IMG/VR virus record: IMGVR_UViG_3300032286_000510
Location: 1-64,000 of that record
DNA: 64,000 nucleotides
Source of the DNA: a virus
Reading direction: 5' to 3' (one strand)
In this document: positions 6,557-12,018 of the stretch, piece by piece
Position numbering within the stretch: the stretch's first letter is position 1
Layout: each line of letters opens with the position of its first letter
Program-made: the position numbers and the translations under genes
Notes under the pieces: generated by a model
What the model was told of the DNA's origin: nothing
Seen by the model: only the letters and a program-made list of their open reading frames with translations
The model's database searches: none

Positions 6557-6628
6557 GTTCCTGTCGTCTAATGGTTAGGACGATGCCCTTTCAAGGCATA
6601 AACGAGGGTTCAAATCCCTTCAGGAATA
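6557..6628 (+). tRNA. tRNA-Glu (TTC)
   Basis: Acceptor GTTCCTG/CAGGAAT, anticodon loop CTTTCAA on ATGCC/GGCAT, T arm GAGGG/CCCTT. Confidence 0.88.
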
Positions 6629-6632
6629 CCAA

Positions 6633-6706
6633 CGGAATGTAGCTCAGTTTGGTAGAGCATTCGCTTTGGGAGCGAGAGGTCGCAGGTTCGAATCCTGTCA
6701 TTCCGA
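6633..6706 (+). tRNA. tRNA-Pro (TGG)
   Basis: Acceptor CGGAATG/CATTCCG, anticodon loop TTTGGGA on TTCGC/GCGAG, T arm GCAGG/CCTGT. Confidence 0.9.
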
Positions 6707-6730
6707 TCGGAGATTTATCTCCAAACTTAT

Positions 6731-6804
6731 GGGAACATAGCTCCAATTGGTAGAGCACTTGTTTGAAGAACAAGGTGTTATCGGTTCAAATCCGATTGTT
6801 CCCA
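6731..6804 (+). tRNA. tRNA-Phe (GAA)
   Basis: Acceptor GGGAACA/TGTTCCC, anticodon loop TTGAAGA on CTTGT/ACAAG, T arm ATCGG/CCGAT. Confidence 0.9.
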
Positions 6805-6866
6805 CTTTGCTTACCTATTTTATAATAGGTTTTTATGGTAAGCATAAGCAAACCTATTTGAAAAAA

Positions 6867-6918
6867 TGAAAAGTATGGAGTCCGTAGATTTCAAATCTAC
6901 ATTTACACCTGCTTTTCA
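6867..6918 (+). pseudogene. 52-nt tRNA-like remnant or mini-tRNA (loop TCA)
   Basis: TGAAAAG pairs with CTTTTCA as a 7-bp acceptor-like stem, and GTAGA/TCTAC carries the 7-nt loop TTTCAAA (nominal anticodon TCA). D and T regions are reduced to about 10 nt each without stems. It lies exactly between two normal tRNAs. Most likely a decayed tRNA; an armless functional tRNA is less likely. Confidence 0.5.
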
Positions 6919-6923
6919 TATAA

Positions 6924-6996
6924 TGGAATGTAGCTCAGTTGGTAGAGCACACGGCTGATAACCGTGCGGTCACGAGTTCAAGTCTCGTCGTTCCAA
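6924..6996 (+). tRNA. tRNA-Ile (GAT)
   Basis: Acceptor TGGAATG/CGTTCCA, anticodon loop CTGATAA on CACGG/CCGTG, T arm ACGAG/CTCGT. Confidence 0.9.
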
Positions 6997-7048
6997 TTGT
7001 TGTCTTCGGGCAACATAAAACCCTTATGGGTTGCTTCAAGACAACATT

Positions 7049-7139
7049 GGAAGTGTGGCAGAGTCCGGTTTATTGCAGAATCCTGCTAAGATTCCGTGTC
7101 AAGTAATTGGCACCACTGGTTCAAATCCAGTCACTTCCG
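7049..7139 (+). tRNA. tRNA-Ser (GCT)
   Basis: Acceptor GGAAGTG/CACTTCC, anticodon loop CTGCTAA on GAATC/GATTC, long variable arm, T arm ACTGG/CCAGT. Confidence 0.9.
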
Positions 7140-7141
7140 TT

Positions 7142-7231
7142 GAGAGAGCACCTTGGTCGGTGAGCACGACGGTGTTAGAGGCGGTTCGATTCCGTCCTTT
7201 GGCAATGGTGGTTCGATTCCACCTTCTCTCA
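7142..7231 (+). tRNA. Aberrant tRNA-like gene with two T-arm-like hairpins
   Basis: The acceptor GAGAGAG/TTCTCTC and the final T arm (GGTGG, TTCGATT, CCACC) are normal. The centre holds a second T-arm-like hairpin (GGCGG, TTCGATT, CCGTC) where an anticodon or variable arm should be. GACGG/CCGTC can close an anticodon-like stem, but its loop would be 19 nt. No anticodon can be assigned safely. It may be a recombinant of two tRNAs. Confidence 0.5.
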
Positions 7232-7236
7232 AATCT

Positions 7237-7321
7237 GGAGAATTGTCCGAGAGGATTATGGTGCAAACTTGGAAAGTTTGTGTGGATAAAACCACCAGAG
7301 GTTCGAATCCTCTATTCTCCG
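7237..7321 (+). tRNA. tRNA-Ser (GGA)
   Basis: Acceptor GGAGAAT/ATTCTCC, anticodon loop TTGGAAA on CAAAC/GTTTG, variable arm GTGG/CCAC, T arm AGAGG/CCTCT. Confidence 0.9.
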
Positions 7322-7324
7322 CCA

Positions 7325-7396
7325 GGCAGTATAGTTCAGTGATAGAACAGAAGATTCATACCCTTCTCGTCGGTGGTTTGATTCCACCTACTGTCT
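7325..7396 (+). tRNA. tRNA-Met or tRNA-Ile2 (CAT)
   Basis: Acceptor GGCAGTA/TACTGTC, loop TTCATAC with an A-C mismatch at the top of the GAAGA/CCTTC stem, T arm GGTGG/CCACC. Second of three CAT tRNAs in the window. Confidence 0.85.
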
Positions 7397-7397
7397 T

Positions 7398-7471
7398 GTG
7401 TAGGTAGCATAAATGAAGAATGCACCAACTTGTGACGTTGGATTATGCCAGATTATACCTGGTCCTACACC
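7398..7471 (+). tRNA. tRNA-His (GTG)
   Basis: Acceptor GTGTAGG/CCTACAC, anticodon loop TTGTGAC on CCAAC/GTTGG. The T arm is weak: CCAG/CTGG with loop ATTATAC instead of a TTC loop, an unusual feature. Confidence 0.8.
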
Positions 7472-7475
7472 CCAA

Positions 7476-8216
7476 TTACAAATTCTTATAATCAATTTCC
7501 AATTTTTTACATCGTTTTCTTACGGCGTTATCACTAACACCTAAGATTTCTCCAACTTTAGTCATTGGATATTGTTTTATGAGAATTATGAGTTCTTCTT
7601 TTGATATCTCAAATTTTCTAGATTTGACTCCATTTCTTTCGGAAGAACATTTTCTACATCTATCGTTTTGTTTTTTGATTCTACAGTTACAATCTAGACA
7701 TTTGTTTATTAGTGGTAAATTTCTTCCTGAAAAAGTATGAGTTTGTGAATGGCAATTTGGGCATAGTAATCTTAGATTTTTTATCCGATTATCATTCCTA
7801 ATCCCATTTATATGGTCTAATTGTAATGAAATTGGTTTATTGTTCCAAACATCATATATGGAACATTCTGAACACTTATTTTCTAAAATATTTTCAGAAA
7901 CTAATCGTTTCTTTAAATGCCCTCTAGAATAACTTGAATTTTCTGTTAATATTGATGATAGATCTTTTTTATTATCTTTTGAAAATTTTCCTATACATAT
8001 AGATTTTCTATATTCATTGGAGTTTTTTTCAAATTTGGATAAATCATATCCTTCTTCTTTTATTCTAGACATAAATGTATTTCTCATTCCAGAATACGGA
8101 TTTAAGTTAAACTTTTCTAGAATTTCAGTATATGAATTCAATGAGTCTAATGCATTCTGAATTTCTTCTTTGGTTAGTTTCCAAATTTTACTTCTTTTTT
8201 CTCTTGCGGTTTTCAT
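7476..8216 (-). CDS. HNH homing endonuclease, 246 aa
   Basis: Minus-strand gene inserted between tRNA-His and tRNA-Thr. A helical N-terminal part is followed at about residues 110-165 by an HNH core with zinc-type cysteines: NKCSEC, then LQLDHINGIRNDNRIKNLRLLCPNCHSQTHT. A second Cys cluster (CLDCNC, CRKC) and a C-terminal helix-turn-helix (YPMTKVGEILGVSDNAVRKRCKK) follow. The C-terminal part is shared with the HNH gene at 9621. Freestanding HNH endonucleases in phages cut DNA lacking the gene and spread by repair. tRNA clusters are frequent insertion sites. Confidence 0.85.
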   Translation of the reverse strand: MKTAREKRSKIWKLTKEEIQNALDSLNSYTEILEKFNLNPYSGMRNTFMSRIKEEGYDLSKFEKNSNEYRKSICIGKFSKDNKKDLSSILTENSSYSRGHLKKRLVSENILENKCSECSIYDVWNNKPISLQLDHINGIRNDNRIKNLRLLCPNCHSQTHTFSGRNLPLINKCLDCNCRIKKQNDRCRKCSSERNGVKSRKFEISKEELIILIKQYPMTKVGEILGVSDNAVRKRCKKLEIDYKNL

Positions 8217-8252
8217 TATTGAACCCCTAAACTTGTTTATCCATTACATATC

Positions 8253-8260
8253 TATTTATC
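8253..8260 (-). promoter_or_regulatory. Late promoter (minus strand)
   Basis: GATAAATA on the minus strand, about 37 bases upstream of the HNH start at 8216. Confidence 0.6.
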
Positions 8261-8279
8261 AAATAAAAAATACACCTTT

Positions 8280-8351
8280 GCCCTTATAGTTCAGTGATAG
8301 AACGCATTCTTGGTAAGAATGAGGTCGTGAGTTTGATTCTCACTGAGGGCT
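8280..8351 (+). tRNA. tRNA-Thr (GGT)
   Basis: Acceptor GCCCTTA/TGAGGGC, anticodon loop TTGGTAA on CATTC/GAATG, T arm GTGAG/CTCAC. Confidence 0.9.
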
Positions 8352-8424
8352 TTGTCGGAAGTAATTACTCCGACAACGTGAAGCAGTTGGTCGCTCCAAC
8401 ACTATGTTGAATAGGTTTCACGTT
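8352..8424 (+). ncRNA. Two consecutive hairpins in tRNA spacer
   Basis: TTGTCGGA/TCCGACAA forms one hairpin (8352-8376). AACGTGAA (8377-8384) pairs with TTCACGTT (8417-8424), enclosing GTTGG/CCAAC. No tRNA or ORF is in this 76-nt spacer. It probably guides processing of the tRNA precursor. Confidence 0.5.
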
Positions 8425-8427
8425 AAT

Positions 8428-8498
8428 GTGTCTGTCGCCAAGTGGTAAGGCAAGAGTCTGCAAAACTTTTATCGTCAGTTCGATTCTGACCAGACACT
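8428..8498 (+). tRNA. tRNA-Cys (GCA)
   Basis: Acceptor GTGTCTG/CAGACAC, anticodon loop CTGCAAA on AGAGT/ACTTT, T arm GTCAG/CTGAC. Confidence 0.9.
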
Positions 8499-8532
8499 TT
8501 TAATCCCGTTGATTTCCACGGGATTAACTTAA

Positions 8533-8606
8533 TCCCAAGTAGACAAATTGGTAAAGTCACCTCGCTTTGAACGAGTTGTTTGGAGGTTCGAGCCCTTCCT
8601 TGGGAG
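8533..8606 (+). tRNA. tRNA-Gln (TTG)
   Basis: Acceptor TCCCAAG/CTTGGGA, anticodon loop CTTTGAA on CTCG/CGAG, T arm GGAGG/CCTTC. Confidence 0.88.
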
Positions 8607-8610
8607 CCTT

Positions 8611-8684
8611 GTTCGTGTAGCCCAATTGGAAGAGGCAATAGACTAAGGATCTATTCGTTGGAGGTTCGAGTCCTCTCACGAACA
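8611..8684 (+). tRNA. tRNA-Leu (AAG), short variable arm
   Basis: Acceptor GTTCGTG/CACGAAC, loop CTAAGGA on ATAGA/TCTAT (anticodon AAG by position), T arm GGAGG/CCTCT. A class I body with a Leu anticodon is unusual. If the anticodon register were shifted by one, it would read AGG (Pro). Confidence 0.7.
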
Positions 8685-8707
8685 TTGGATTTTATATCCA
8701 AACATAT

Positions 8708-8778
8708 GCAGGATTGGTCTAATGGTAAGACAAGAGATTCCAAACCTTTTAATGTGGGTTCGATTCCTACATCCTGTG
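8708..8778 (+). tRNA. tRNA-Trp (CCA)
   Basis: Acceptor GCAGGAT/ATCCTGT, loop TTCCAAA with an A-C mismatch at the top of the stem (as in 7325), T arm GTGGG/CCTAC. Confidence 0.88.
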
Positions 8779-8782
8779 CCAT

Positions 8783-8856
8783 ACCTTCTTAGCTCAACTG
8801 GATAGAGCAAATTCCTACGAAGAATGAGGTTGCAAGTTCAAATCTTGCAGAAGGTG
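8783..8856 (+). tRNA. tRNA-Arg (ACG)
   Basis: Acceptor ACCTTCT/AGAAGGT, anticodon loop CTACGAA on ATTC/GAAT, T arm GCAAG/CTTGC. A34 implies inosine editing by the host TadA. Confidence 0.9.
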
Positions 8857-8893
8857 TTGACTATCTCTTATAGATAGTCTATACTTGATGAAT

Positions 8894-8975
8894 GGAAGAG
8901 ATCCGAATGGTGAGGGCGCTGATTTGAAATCAGTTGGGTGTAAAAGCTTTGCAGGTTCGACCCCTGTCTCTTCCG
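8894..8975 (+). tRNA. tRNA-Ser (TGA)
   Basis: Acceptor GGAAGAG/CTCTTCC, loop TTTGAAA on GCTGA/TCAGT, long variable arm, T arm GCAGG/CCTGT. Confidence 0.9.
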
Positions 8976-8977
8976 TT

Positions 8978-9035
8978 GTGCCACTCATAAGACTGGCACA
9001 CAACACTTGACATAATACTCATTATGTCTTATACT
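8978..9035 (+). promoter_or_regulatory. Hairpin-promoter cassette inside the tRNA cluster
   Basis: GTGCCA/TGGCAC stem (8978-8999), TTGACA (9007-9012), 17-base spacer, TATACT (9030-9035). It restarts transcription for the downstream tRNAs. Confidence 0.8.
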
Positions 9036-9058
9036 TCTTTGGTGTGAAGGAAGTGTGC

Positions 9059-9130
9059 TGAGAGTGATGCCAAAAGTAAGGCACCCCGACAAGGGATACA
9101 GTAGAAGGATGCGAAACCTTCCACTCTCAC
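9059..9130 (+). ncRNA. Cloverleaf tRNA-like RNA without clear anticodon
   Basis: TGAGAGT (9059-9065) pairs with ACTCTCA (9123-9129) as an acceptor-like stem. Inside are TGCC/GGCA (D-arm-like), CCC/GGG and GAAGG/CCTTC (T-arm-like, loop ATGCGAAA). The middle stem is only 3 bp with loop CGACAA, so an anticodon cannot be named. It is either a degenerate tRNA or another small RNA at the head of this transcript. Confidence 0.5.
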
Positions 9131-9135
9131 AAAAT

Positions 9136-9207
9136 GCGAAATTAATTCAGCGGTAGAATGTCTGCCTTCCAAGCAGAACGTCAGGAGTTCGAATCTCCTA
9201 TTTCGCT
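9136..9207 (+). tRNA. tRNA-Gly (TCC)
   Basis: Acceptor GCGAAAT/ATTTCGC, anticodon loop CTTCCAA on TCTGC/GCAGA, T arm AGGAG/CTCCT. Confidence 0.92.
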
Positions 9208-9210
9208 CCA

Positions 9211-9283
9211 GGGAGATTAACTCAGCGGTTAGAGTGTCTGATTTACATTCAGAAAGTCCACAGTTCGAATCTGTGATTTCCCA
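9211..9283 (+). tRNA. tRNA-Val (TAC)
   Basis: Acceptor GGGAGAT/ATTTCCC, loop TTTACAT on TCTGA/TCAGA, T arm CACAG/CTGTG. Confidence 0.9.
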
Positions 9284-9302
9284 TTAGTAATCATATGATT
9301 AC

Positions 9303-9310
9303 TATAAATA
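9303..9310 (+). promoter_or_regulatory. T4-type late promoter
   Basis: TATAAATA just after tRNA-Val, upstream of the small ORF at 9364 and tRNA-Asn. Confidence 0.5.
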
Positions 9311-9363
9311 TCTTCAATACTTACATTGTTTTTATGCAAATTAATCTTTGGTATAATAAAACA

Positions 9364-9492
9364 ATGGAAGAATGGAGATGGACCTTAGTTGATTCTAAAT
9401 TGAATATGGAATCTGGTGGTCAATCAGATTTGAGACTTGCTATGAATGATGTAGCAAACACAGTCAAATACTTAATTAGTAAAGAAGACTGA
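9364..9492 (+). CDS. Small hypothetical protein, 42 aa
   Basis: The frame begins MEEWRWTLVDSKLN. In-frame ATGs also occur at 9295 and 9334, but 9295 lies before the late promoter. It sits between tRNA-Val and tRNA-Asn. Soluble, no motif; existence uncertain. Confidence 0.4.
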   Translation: MEEWRWTLVDSKLNMESGGQSDLRLAMNDVANTVKYLISKED

Positions 9493-9500
9493 TTTTATAA

Positions 9501-9574
9501 TCCCCAGTAGCTCAATTGGTAGATGCGTTCGACTGTTAATCGAAATGTTGTAGGTTCAAGCCCTACCTGGGGAG
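9501..9574 (+). tRNA. tRNA-Asn (GTT)
   Basis: Acceptor TCCCCAG/CTGGGGA, anticodon loop CTGTTAA on TTCGA/TCGAA, T arm GTAGG/CCTAC. Confidence 0.9.
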
Positions 9575-9576
9575 TT

Positions 9577-9619
9577 CTAACCTTTAAACTATTATAAATA
9601 ATAATGTGTTGGAGGTTAG
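9577..9619 (+). promoter_or_regulatory. Late promoter enclosed in an RBS-sequestering hairpin
   Basis: CTAACCT (9577-9583) pairs with AGGTTAG (9613-9619), which contains most of the Shine-Dalgarno GGAGG (9611-9615). TATAAATA (9593-9600) is in the loop. Read-through RNA would hide the ribosome site, whereas RNA starting at the late promoter would not. Confidence 0.65.
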
Positions 9620-9620
9620 T

Positions 9621-10157
9621 ATGTCTGGTAAAAGAGTTGTCGAGTTTCGTCAACGAAGAAAAAAATGGGCAGTAGAAGCATTTGGTGGTAAATGTGGAAT
9701 TTGCGGATATAATAAATGTGTTGAGGGTTTAGACTTTCATCATATTGACCCATCACAAAAAGACTTTTCACCATCAGCATCTACAGCAGGCAGACAAGTA
9801 TTTGTCGAAGAACTTAAAAAGTGTGTCTGTATTTGTTCTAATTGTCATAGAGAAGTTCACGCAGGAATTGCAAATATTCCTAATGAAATTCTTAAATTTG
9901 ATGAAAGTTTTGCTACTAAACCTTTTCCAGAAAAACCAAAACATCCTTGTAAAGAATGTGGAAAACTGACTAACATCAATCAGAAATTTTGTTCTGTAAA
10001 ATGTTCTACTAAAAGCAGAGAGGTTGCTGATTGGCCTAGTAATGAAGAATTAAAAATTCTTGTTGCTAAAAATGGATATTCTGCTACTGGAAGAATGTTT
10101 GGTGTTAGTGATAATGCAGTAAGAAAAAGATTGAACAAATCTTGCCGGGGGAGTTGA
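9621..10157 (+). CDS. HNH homing endonuclease, 178 aa
   Basis: The ATG at 9621 is set by GGAGG at 9611-9615; a GTG at 9606 is in frame but precedes the Shine-Dalgarno. The HNH core is CGICGYNKCVEGLDFHHIDP, then KCVCICSNCHREVHAG. A second zinc ribbon (CKECGKLTNINQKFCSVKC) follows, then a C-terminal helix-turn-helix (NGYSATGRMFGVSDNAVRKRL) shared with the HNH gene at 7476. Inserted between tRNA-Asn and tRNA-Met; late-expressed. Confidence 0.88.
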   Translation: MSGKRVVEFRQRRKKWAVEAFGGKCGICGYNKCVEGLDFHHIDPSQKDFSPSASTAGRQVFVEELKKCVCICSNCHREVHAGIANIPNEILKFDESFATKPFPEKPKHPCKECGKLTNINQKFCSVKCSTKSREVADWPSNEELKILVAKNGYSATGRMFGVSDNAVRKRLNKSCRGS

Positions 10158-10177
10158 AGTCTTAAGACTTCAAATAA

Positions 10178-10248
10178 CGCAGACGAGTGTAAAGGTTGCA
10201 CGATAGGTTCATACCCTATAGGACGGAGTTCAATTCTTCGGTCTGCCA
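10178..10248 (+). tRNA. tRNA-Met (CAT), possible initiator
   Basis: Loop TTCATAC on ATAGG/CCTAT, T arm CGGAG/CTTCG, acceptor GCAGAC/GTCTGC with a C-C mismatch at position 1:72, a mismatch position typical of initiator tRNAs. CCA appears encoded at 10249-10251. The three G-C pairs of classical initiators are absent from the anticodon stem. Confidence 0.8.
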
Positions 10249-10256
10249 CCAAATAA

Positions 10257-10327
10257 GGGGGATTAGTTAAACGGTATAACGGGTGCTTTGCAAGCACTTA
10301 TTAACAGTTCGATTCTGTTATTCTCCA
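10257..10327 (+). tRNA. tRNA-Ala (TGC)
   Basis: Acceptor GGGGGAT/ATTCTCC, loop TTTGCAA on GGTGC/GCACT, T arm AACAG/CTGTT. Directly followed by the tmRNA acceptor piece. Confidence 0.88.
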
Positions 10328-10332
10328 TTGTC

Positions 10333-10387
10333 CAAGAGGATGAGAAGTCTGATGTTTCGGACAGAGTTTCAATTACTCTCATCTCCA
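10333..10387 (+). ncRNA. ssrA: tmRNA acceptor piece (permuted gene)
   Basis: The segment contains the tmRNA-type TTCGGAC, a T arm AGAGT/ACTCT with loop TTCAATT, then the 3' acceptor strand CATCTCC and discriminator A. Its acceptor strand pairs with GGGGGTG at 10394-10400 (7 bp, two G-U), and GATGAGA can pair with TCTTATC of the coding piece. The acceptor half therefore lies upstream of the coding half, the circularly permuted two-piece form known from the marine Synechococcus/Prochlorococcus lineage. Exact ends are estimates. Confidence 0.8.
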
Positions 10388-10393
10388 TTACTT

Positions 10394-10630
10394 GGGGGTG
10401 CCAGGTTTCGACGGAGCATAAAGGTCTTATCTGTTGACGGGACAAGTCCATAAACGCAAACAACATTGTTGCTTTCTCTCGTCAAACCGCATTGGTTTGA
10501 ACTAAACGAGTGAGGGGGTTATAAGTTTCCTTCTTACCCAAAACTTACAAGAGGGTGTAATGCCCTCTATTTTTGTGTCTATTTGAACTCGTGCAAAAAA
10601 TGCACAGGTTCATCTTGTGACGGTCTTTGA
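10394..10630 (+). ncRNA. ssrA: tmRNA coding piece with 14-residue tag
   Basis: It begins with acceptor strand GGGGGTG and the tmRNA signature GGTTTCGACGG. The tag frame starts at GCA 10456 and reads ANNIVAFSRQTALV, then TGA (10498-10500). Cyanobacterial tags of this type end in -VAA, so the two final alanines are missing here. After the stop, pseudoknot-like pairings are visible: GGGT/ACCC, TAAGTTT/AAACTTA, AGAGGG/CCCTCT, and a GTGC/GCAC hairpin near 10595. It would rescue stalled ribosomes; whether tagged proteins are degraded is doubtful without the -AA end. The 3' end is an estimate. Confidence 0.82.
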
Positions 10631-10631
10631 A

Positions 10632-10686
10632 GTGGCACAGGGAACTACCAAAACCTCATAGAAGGTGCTATGATTACGGAGTAATC
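10632..10686 (+). promoter_or_regulatory. Hairpin-promoter cassette with start-site dyad
   Basis: -10 TATGAT (10669-10674) overlapped by GATTAC-N3-GTAATC (10672-10686); a single GTGGCAC element remains upstream. Promoter of the restriction-like pair. Confidence 0.65.
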
Positions 10687-10701
10687 AAAAAAACCAACTA
10701 A

Positions 10702-11232
10702 ATGTTCTATTCCATTTTTGAAGATGGATCTCTCCGAGATTATATCAATCAAAATGTACAAGATCCTTGGATTGGTACACCTTTTGAAGGTTATGTGTTT
10801 ATGTCACCAAAACAAAAAGGTACTTTTGGTGAACGTTTTGTTTCCAAGTATTTTTTGTTGAAAGGAAGTAAAGTAGAAAAACCAAAAAATACTGGACACG
10901 ATAGGATAATTGATAATAAATTGTTAGAGATCAAATTTTCTCTTGCTACCCGTGATAAAAAGGGTGGAATAAATGAGGATCAGTTTATTATAAATCATGT
11001 CTCAAAAGATAAAGATTGGGAACGTCTTGTTTTCTTTGGTATCAATCCATCTGAAGATGACTGTCGTTTCTTTTGGTTCTGCAAAGAAGATTTTATTCAA
11101 CACCTTGAGAGTGATGAATGTGTGTTTGCTTCTCAACAAGGTGGCAAATCAATTGGGAATGATGATTACATCTGTACAAAGATCGATAAATTAAAGAGTA
11201 TGCCGTTCGTAAAGTCTATAGATCAATGGTAA
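10702..11232 (+). CDS. PD-(D/E)XK restriction endonuclease-like protein, 176 aa
   Basis: Residues about 39-80 show the nuclease pattern KGTFGERFVSKYFLL, then GHDRIIDNKLLEIKFS, giving D67/D71, E76 and K78 as the likely catalytic D...ExK set. The gene overlaps the start of the methyltransferase gene by 7 bases (ATGGTAA), so production is coupled. I infer a type II restriction endonuclease of a phage-borne RM pair. The target site is unknown and the nuclease may instead serve host-DNA degradation. Confidence 0.6.
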   Translation: MFYSIFEDGSLRDYINQNVQDPWIGTPFEGYVFMSPKQKGTFGERFVSKYFLLKGSKVEKPKNTGHDRIIDNKLLEIKFSLATRDKKGGINEDQFIINHVSKDKDWERLVFFGINPSEDDCRFFWFCKEDFIQHLESDECVFASQQGGKSIGNDDYICTKIDKLKSMPFVKSIDQW

Positions 11233-11990
11233 ATCTACATTTGGGTGATTGTTTAGATATTCTACCAACACTTGCAGATAATTCTGTGGATGTGGTGTTG
11301 GTGGATTTGCCTTATGGAACTACTGCTTGCAAATGGGATAGTATTATTCCATTGAATAAACTATGGGAACAGTATAATCGTATCTGTAAAAAAGATGGTG
11401 CGATGGTATTTACTGCTGCACAACCATTTACGACTATACTCGCAGCATCTAATCTTGAGAACTTTCGTTATGAATGGATTTGGGAAAAACCTCAAGGAAC
11501 TAACCCTATGAATGCCAAAGTAATGCCTCTCAAGTCACACGAAAACATTCTGATCTTCTATAGAAAGAAACCAGTCTATAATCCACAGATGTGGTATTCA
11601 ACTCCTTACAGTGGGTTTTCATCAGATACCAGCAAGATTGGCGAGGTTTATGGTAGTGCAAAGAGCAAGCATCGTGATAATCCAGAGGGATCAAGATACC
11701 CGAAGACAGTATTACGATTCAAGCAAGAAAAGGGTCTGCATCCTACACAAAAACCTGTAGAAATGATGGAATATTTAATTCGGACATATTCTAATGAGGG
11801 TGAAGTTGTTTTAGATAATTGTATGGGATCTGGAACTACTGGTGTTGCCTGTGTGAATACAAATAGAAATTTTATTGGAATTGAAATGGAAGAAAATTAT
11901 TATAAAATTGCAGAGCAACGAATTTCAGGCACTGTGCCACCTGAACAACTGGCACAACAACCTTCCAATGCCCTAGCAGACCTGCTATGA
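11226..11990 (+). CDS. DNA methyltransferase, N4/N6 type (beta class), 254 aa
   Basis: It starts LHLGDCLDILPTL, has catalytic motif IV DLPYG at about residues 27-31, the TQKP segment (HPTQKPVEMMEYLIR), and the SAM-binding motif DNCMGSGTTG near residue 200. The order catalytic motif first, SAM motif last fits the N6_N4_Mtase family. Such enzymes methylate adenine N6 or cytosine N4 in a short target. The start lies within the end of the nuclease gene. The 3' end carries the hairpin of the next promoter cassette within the coding sequence. Confidence 0.85.
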   Translation: MVNLHLGDCLDILPTLADNSVDVVLVDLPYGTTACKWDSIIPLNKLWEQYNRICKKDGAMVFTAAQPFTTILAASNLENFRYEWIWEKPQGTNPMNAKVMPLKSHENILIFYRKKPVYNPQMWYSTPYSGFSSDTSKIGEVYGSAKSKHRDNPEGSRYPKTVLRFKQEKGLHPTQKPVEMMEYLIRTYSNEGEVVLDNCMGSGTTGVACVNTNRNFIGIEMEENYYKIAEQRISGTVPPEQLAQQPSNALADLL

Positions 11991-12003
11991 TTACTAGGTA
12001 ATC
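11934..12003 (+). promoter_or_regulatory. Hairpin-promoter cassette overlapping a gene end
   Basis: GTGCCA/TGGCAC stem (11934-11955), TATGAT (11986-11991), dyad GATTAC-N3-GTAATC (11989-12003). The cassette is translated as the last residues of the methyltransferase. Confidence 0.75.
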
Positions 12004-12018
12004 AATCAACATTAAAAG

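Noticed and set aside
6885-6901. Opal suppressor tRNA and altered genetic code
   Set aside because: TGA is used as a normal stop by many genes here and the tRNA-like gene lacks D and T arms.
7031-7407. Frames of 84 and 103 codons in the tRNA cluster
   Set aside because: They run straight through four or five tRNA genes, which explain the sequence.
10595-10620. T-arm-like sequence (CACAG, GTTCATC, TTGTG) as the 3' end of a one-piece tmRNA
   Set aside because: No downstream strand pairs with GGGGGTG, and the bases fit better in a GTGC/GCAC hairpin; the true acceptor half lies upstream.
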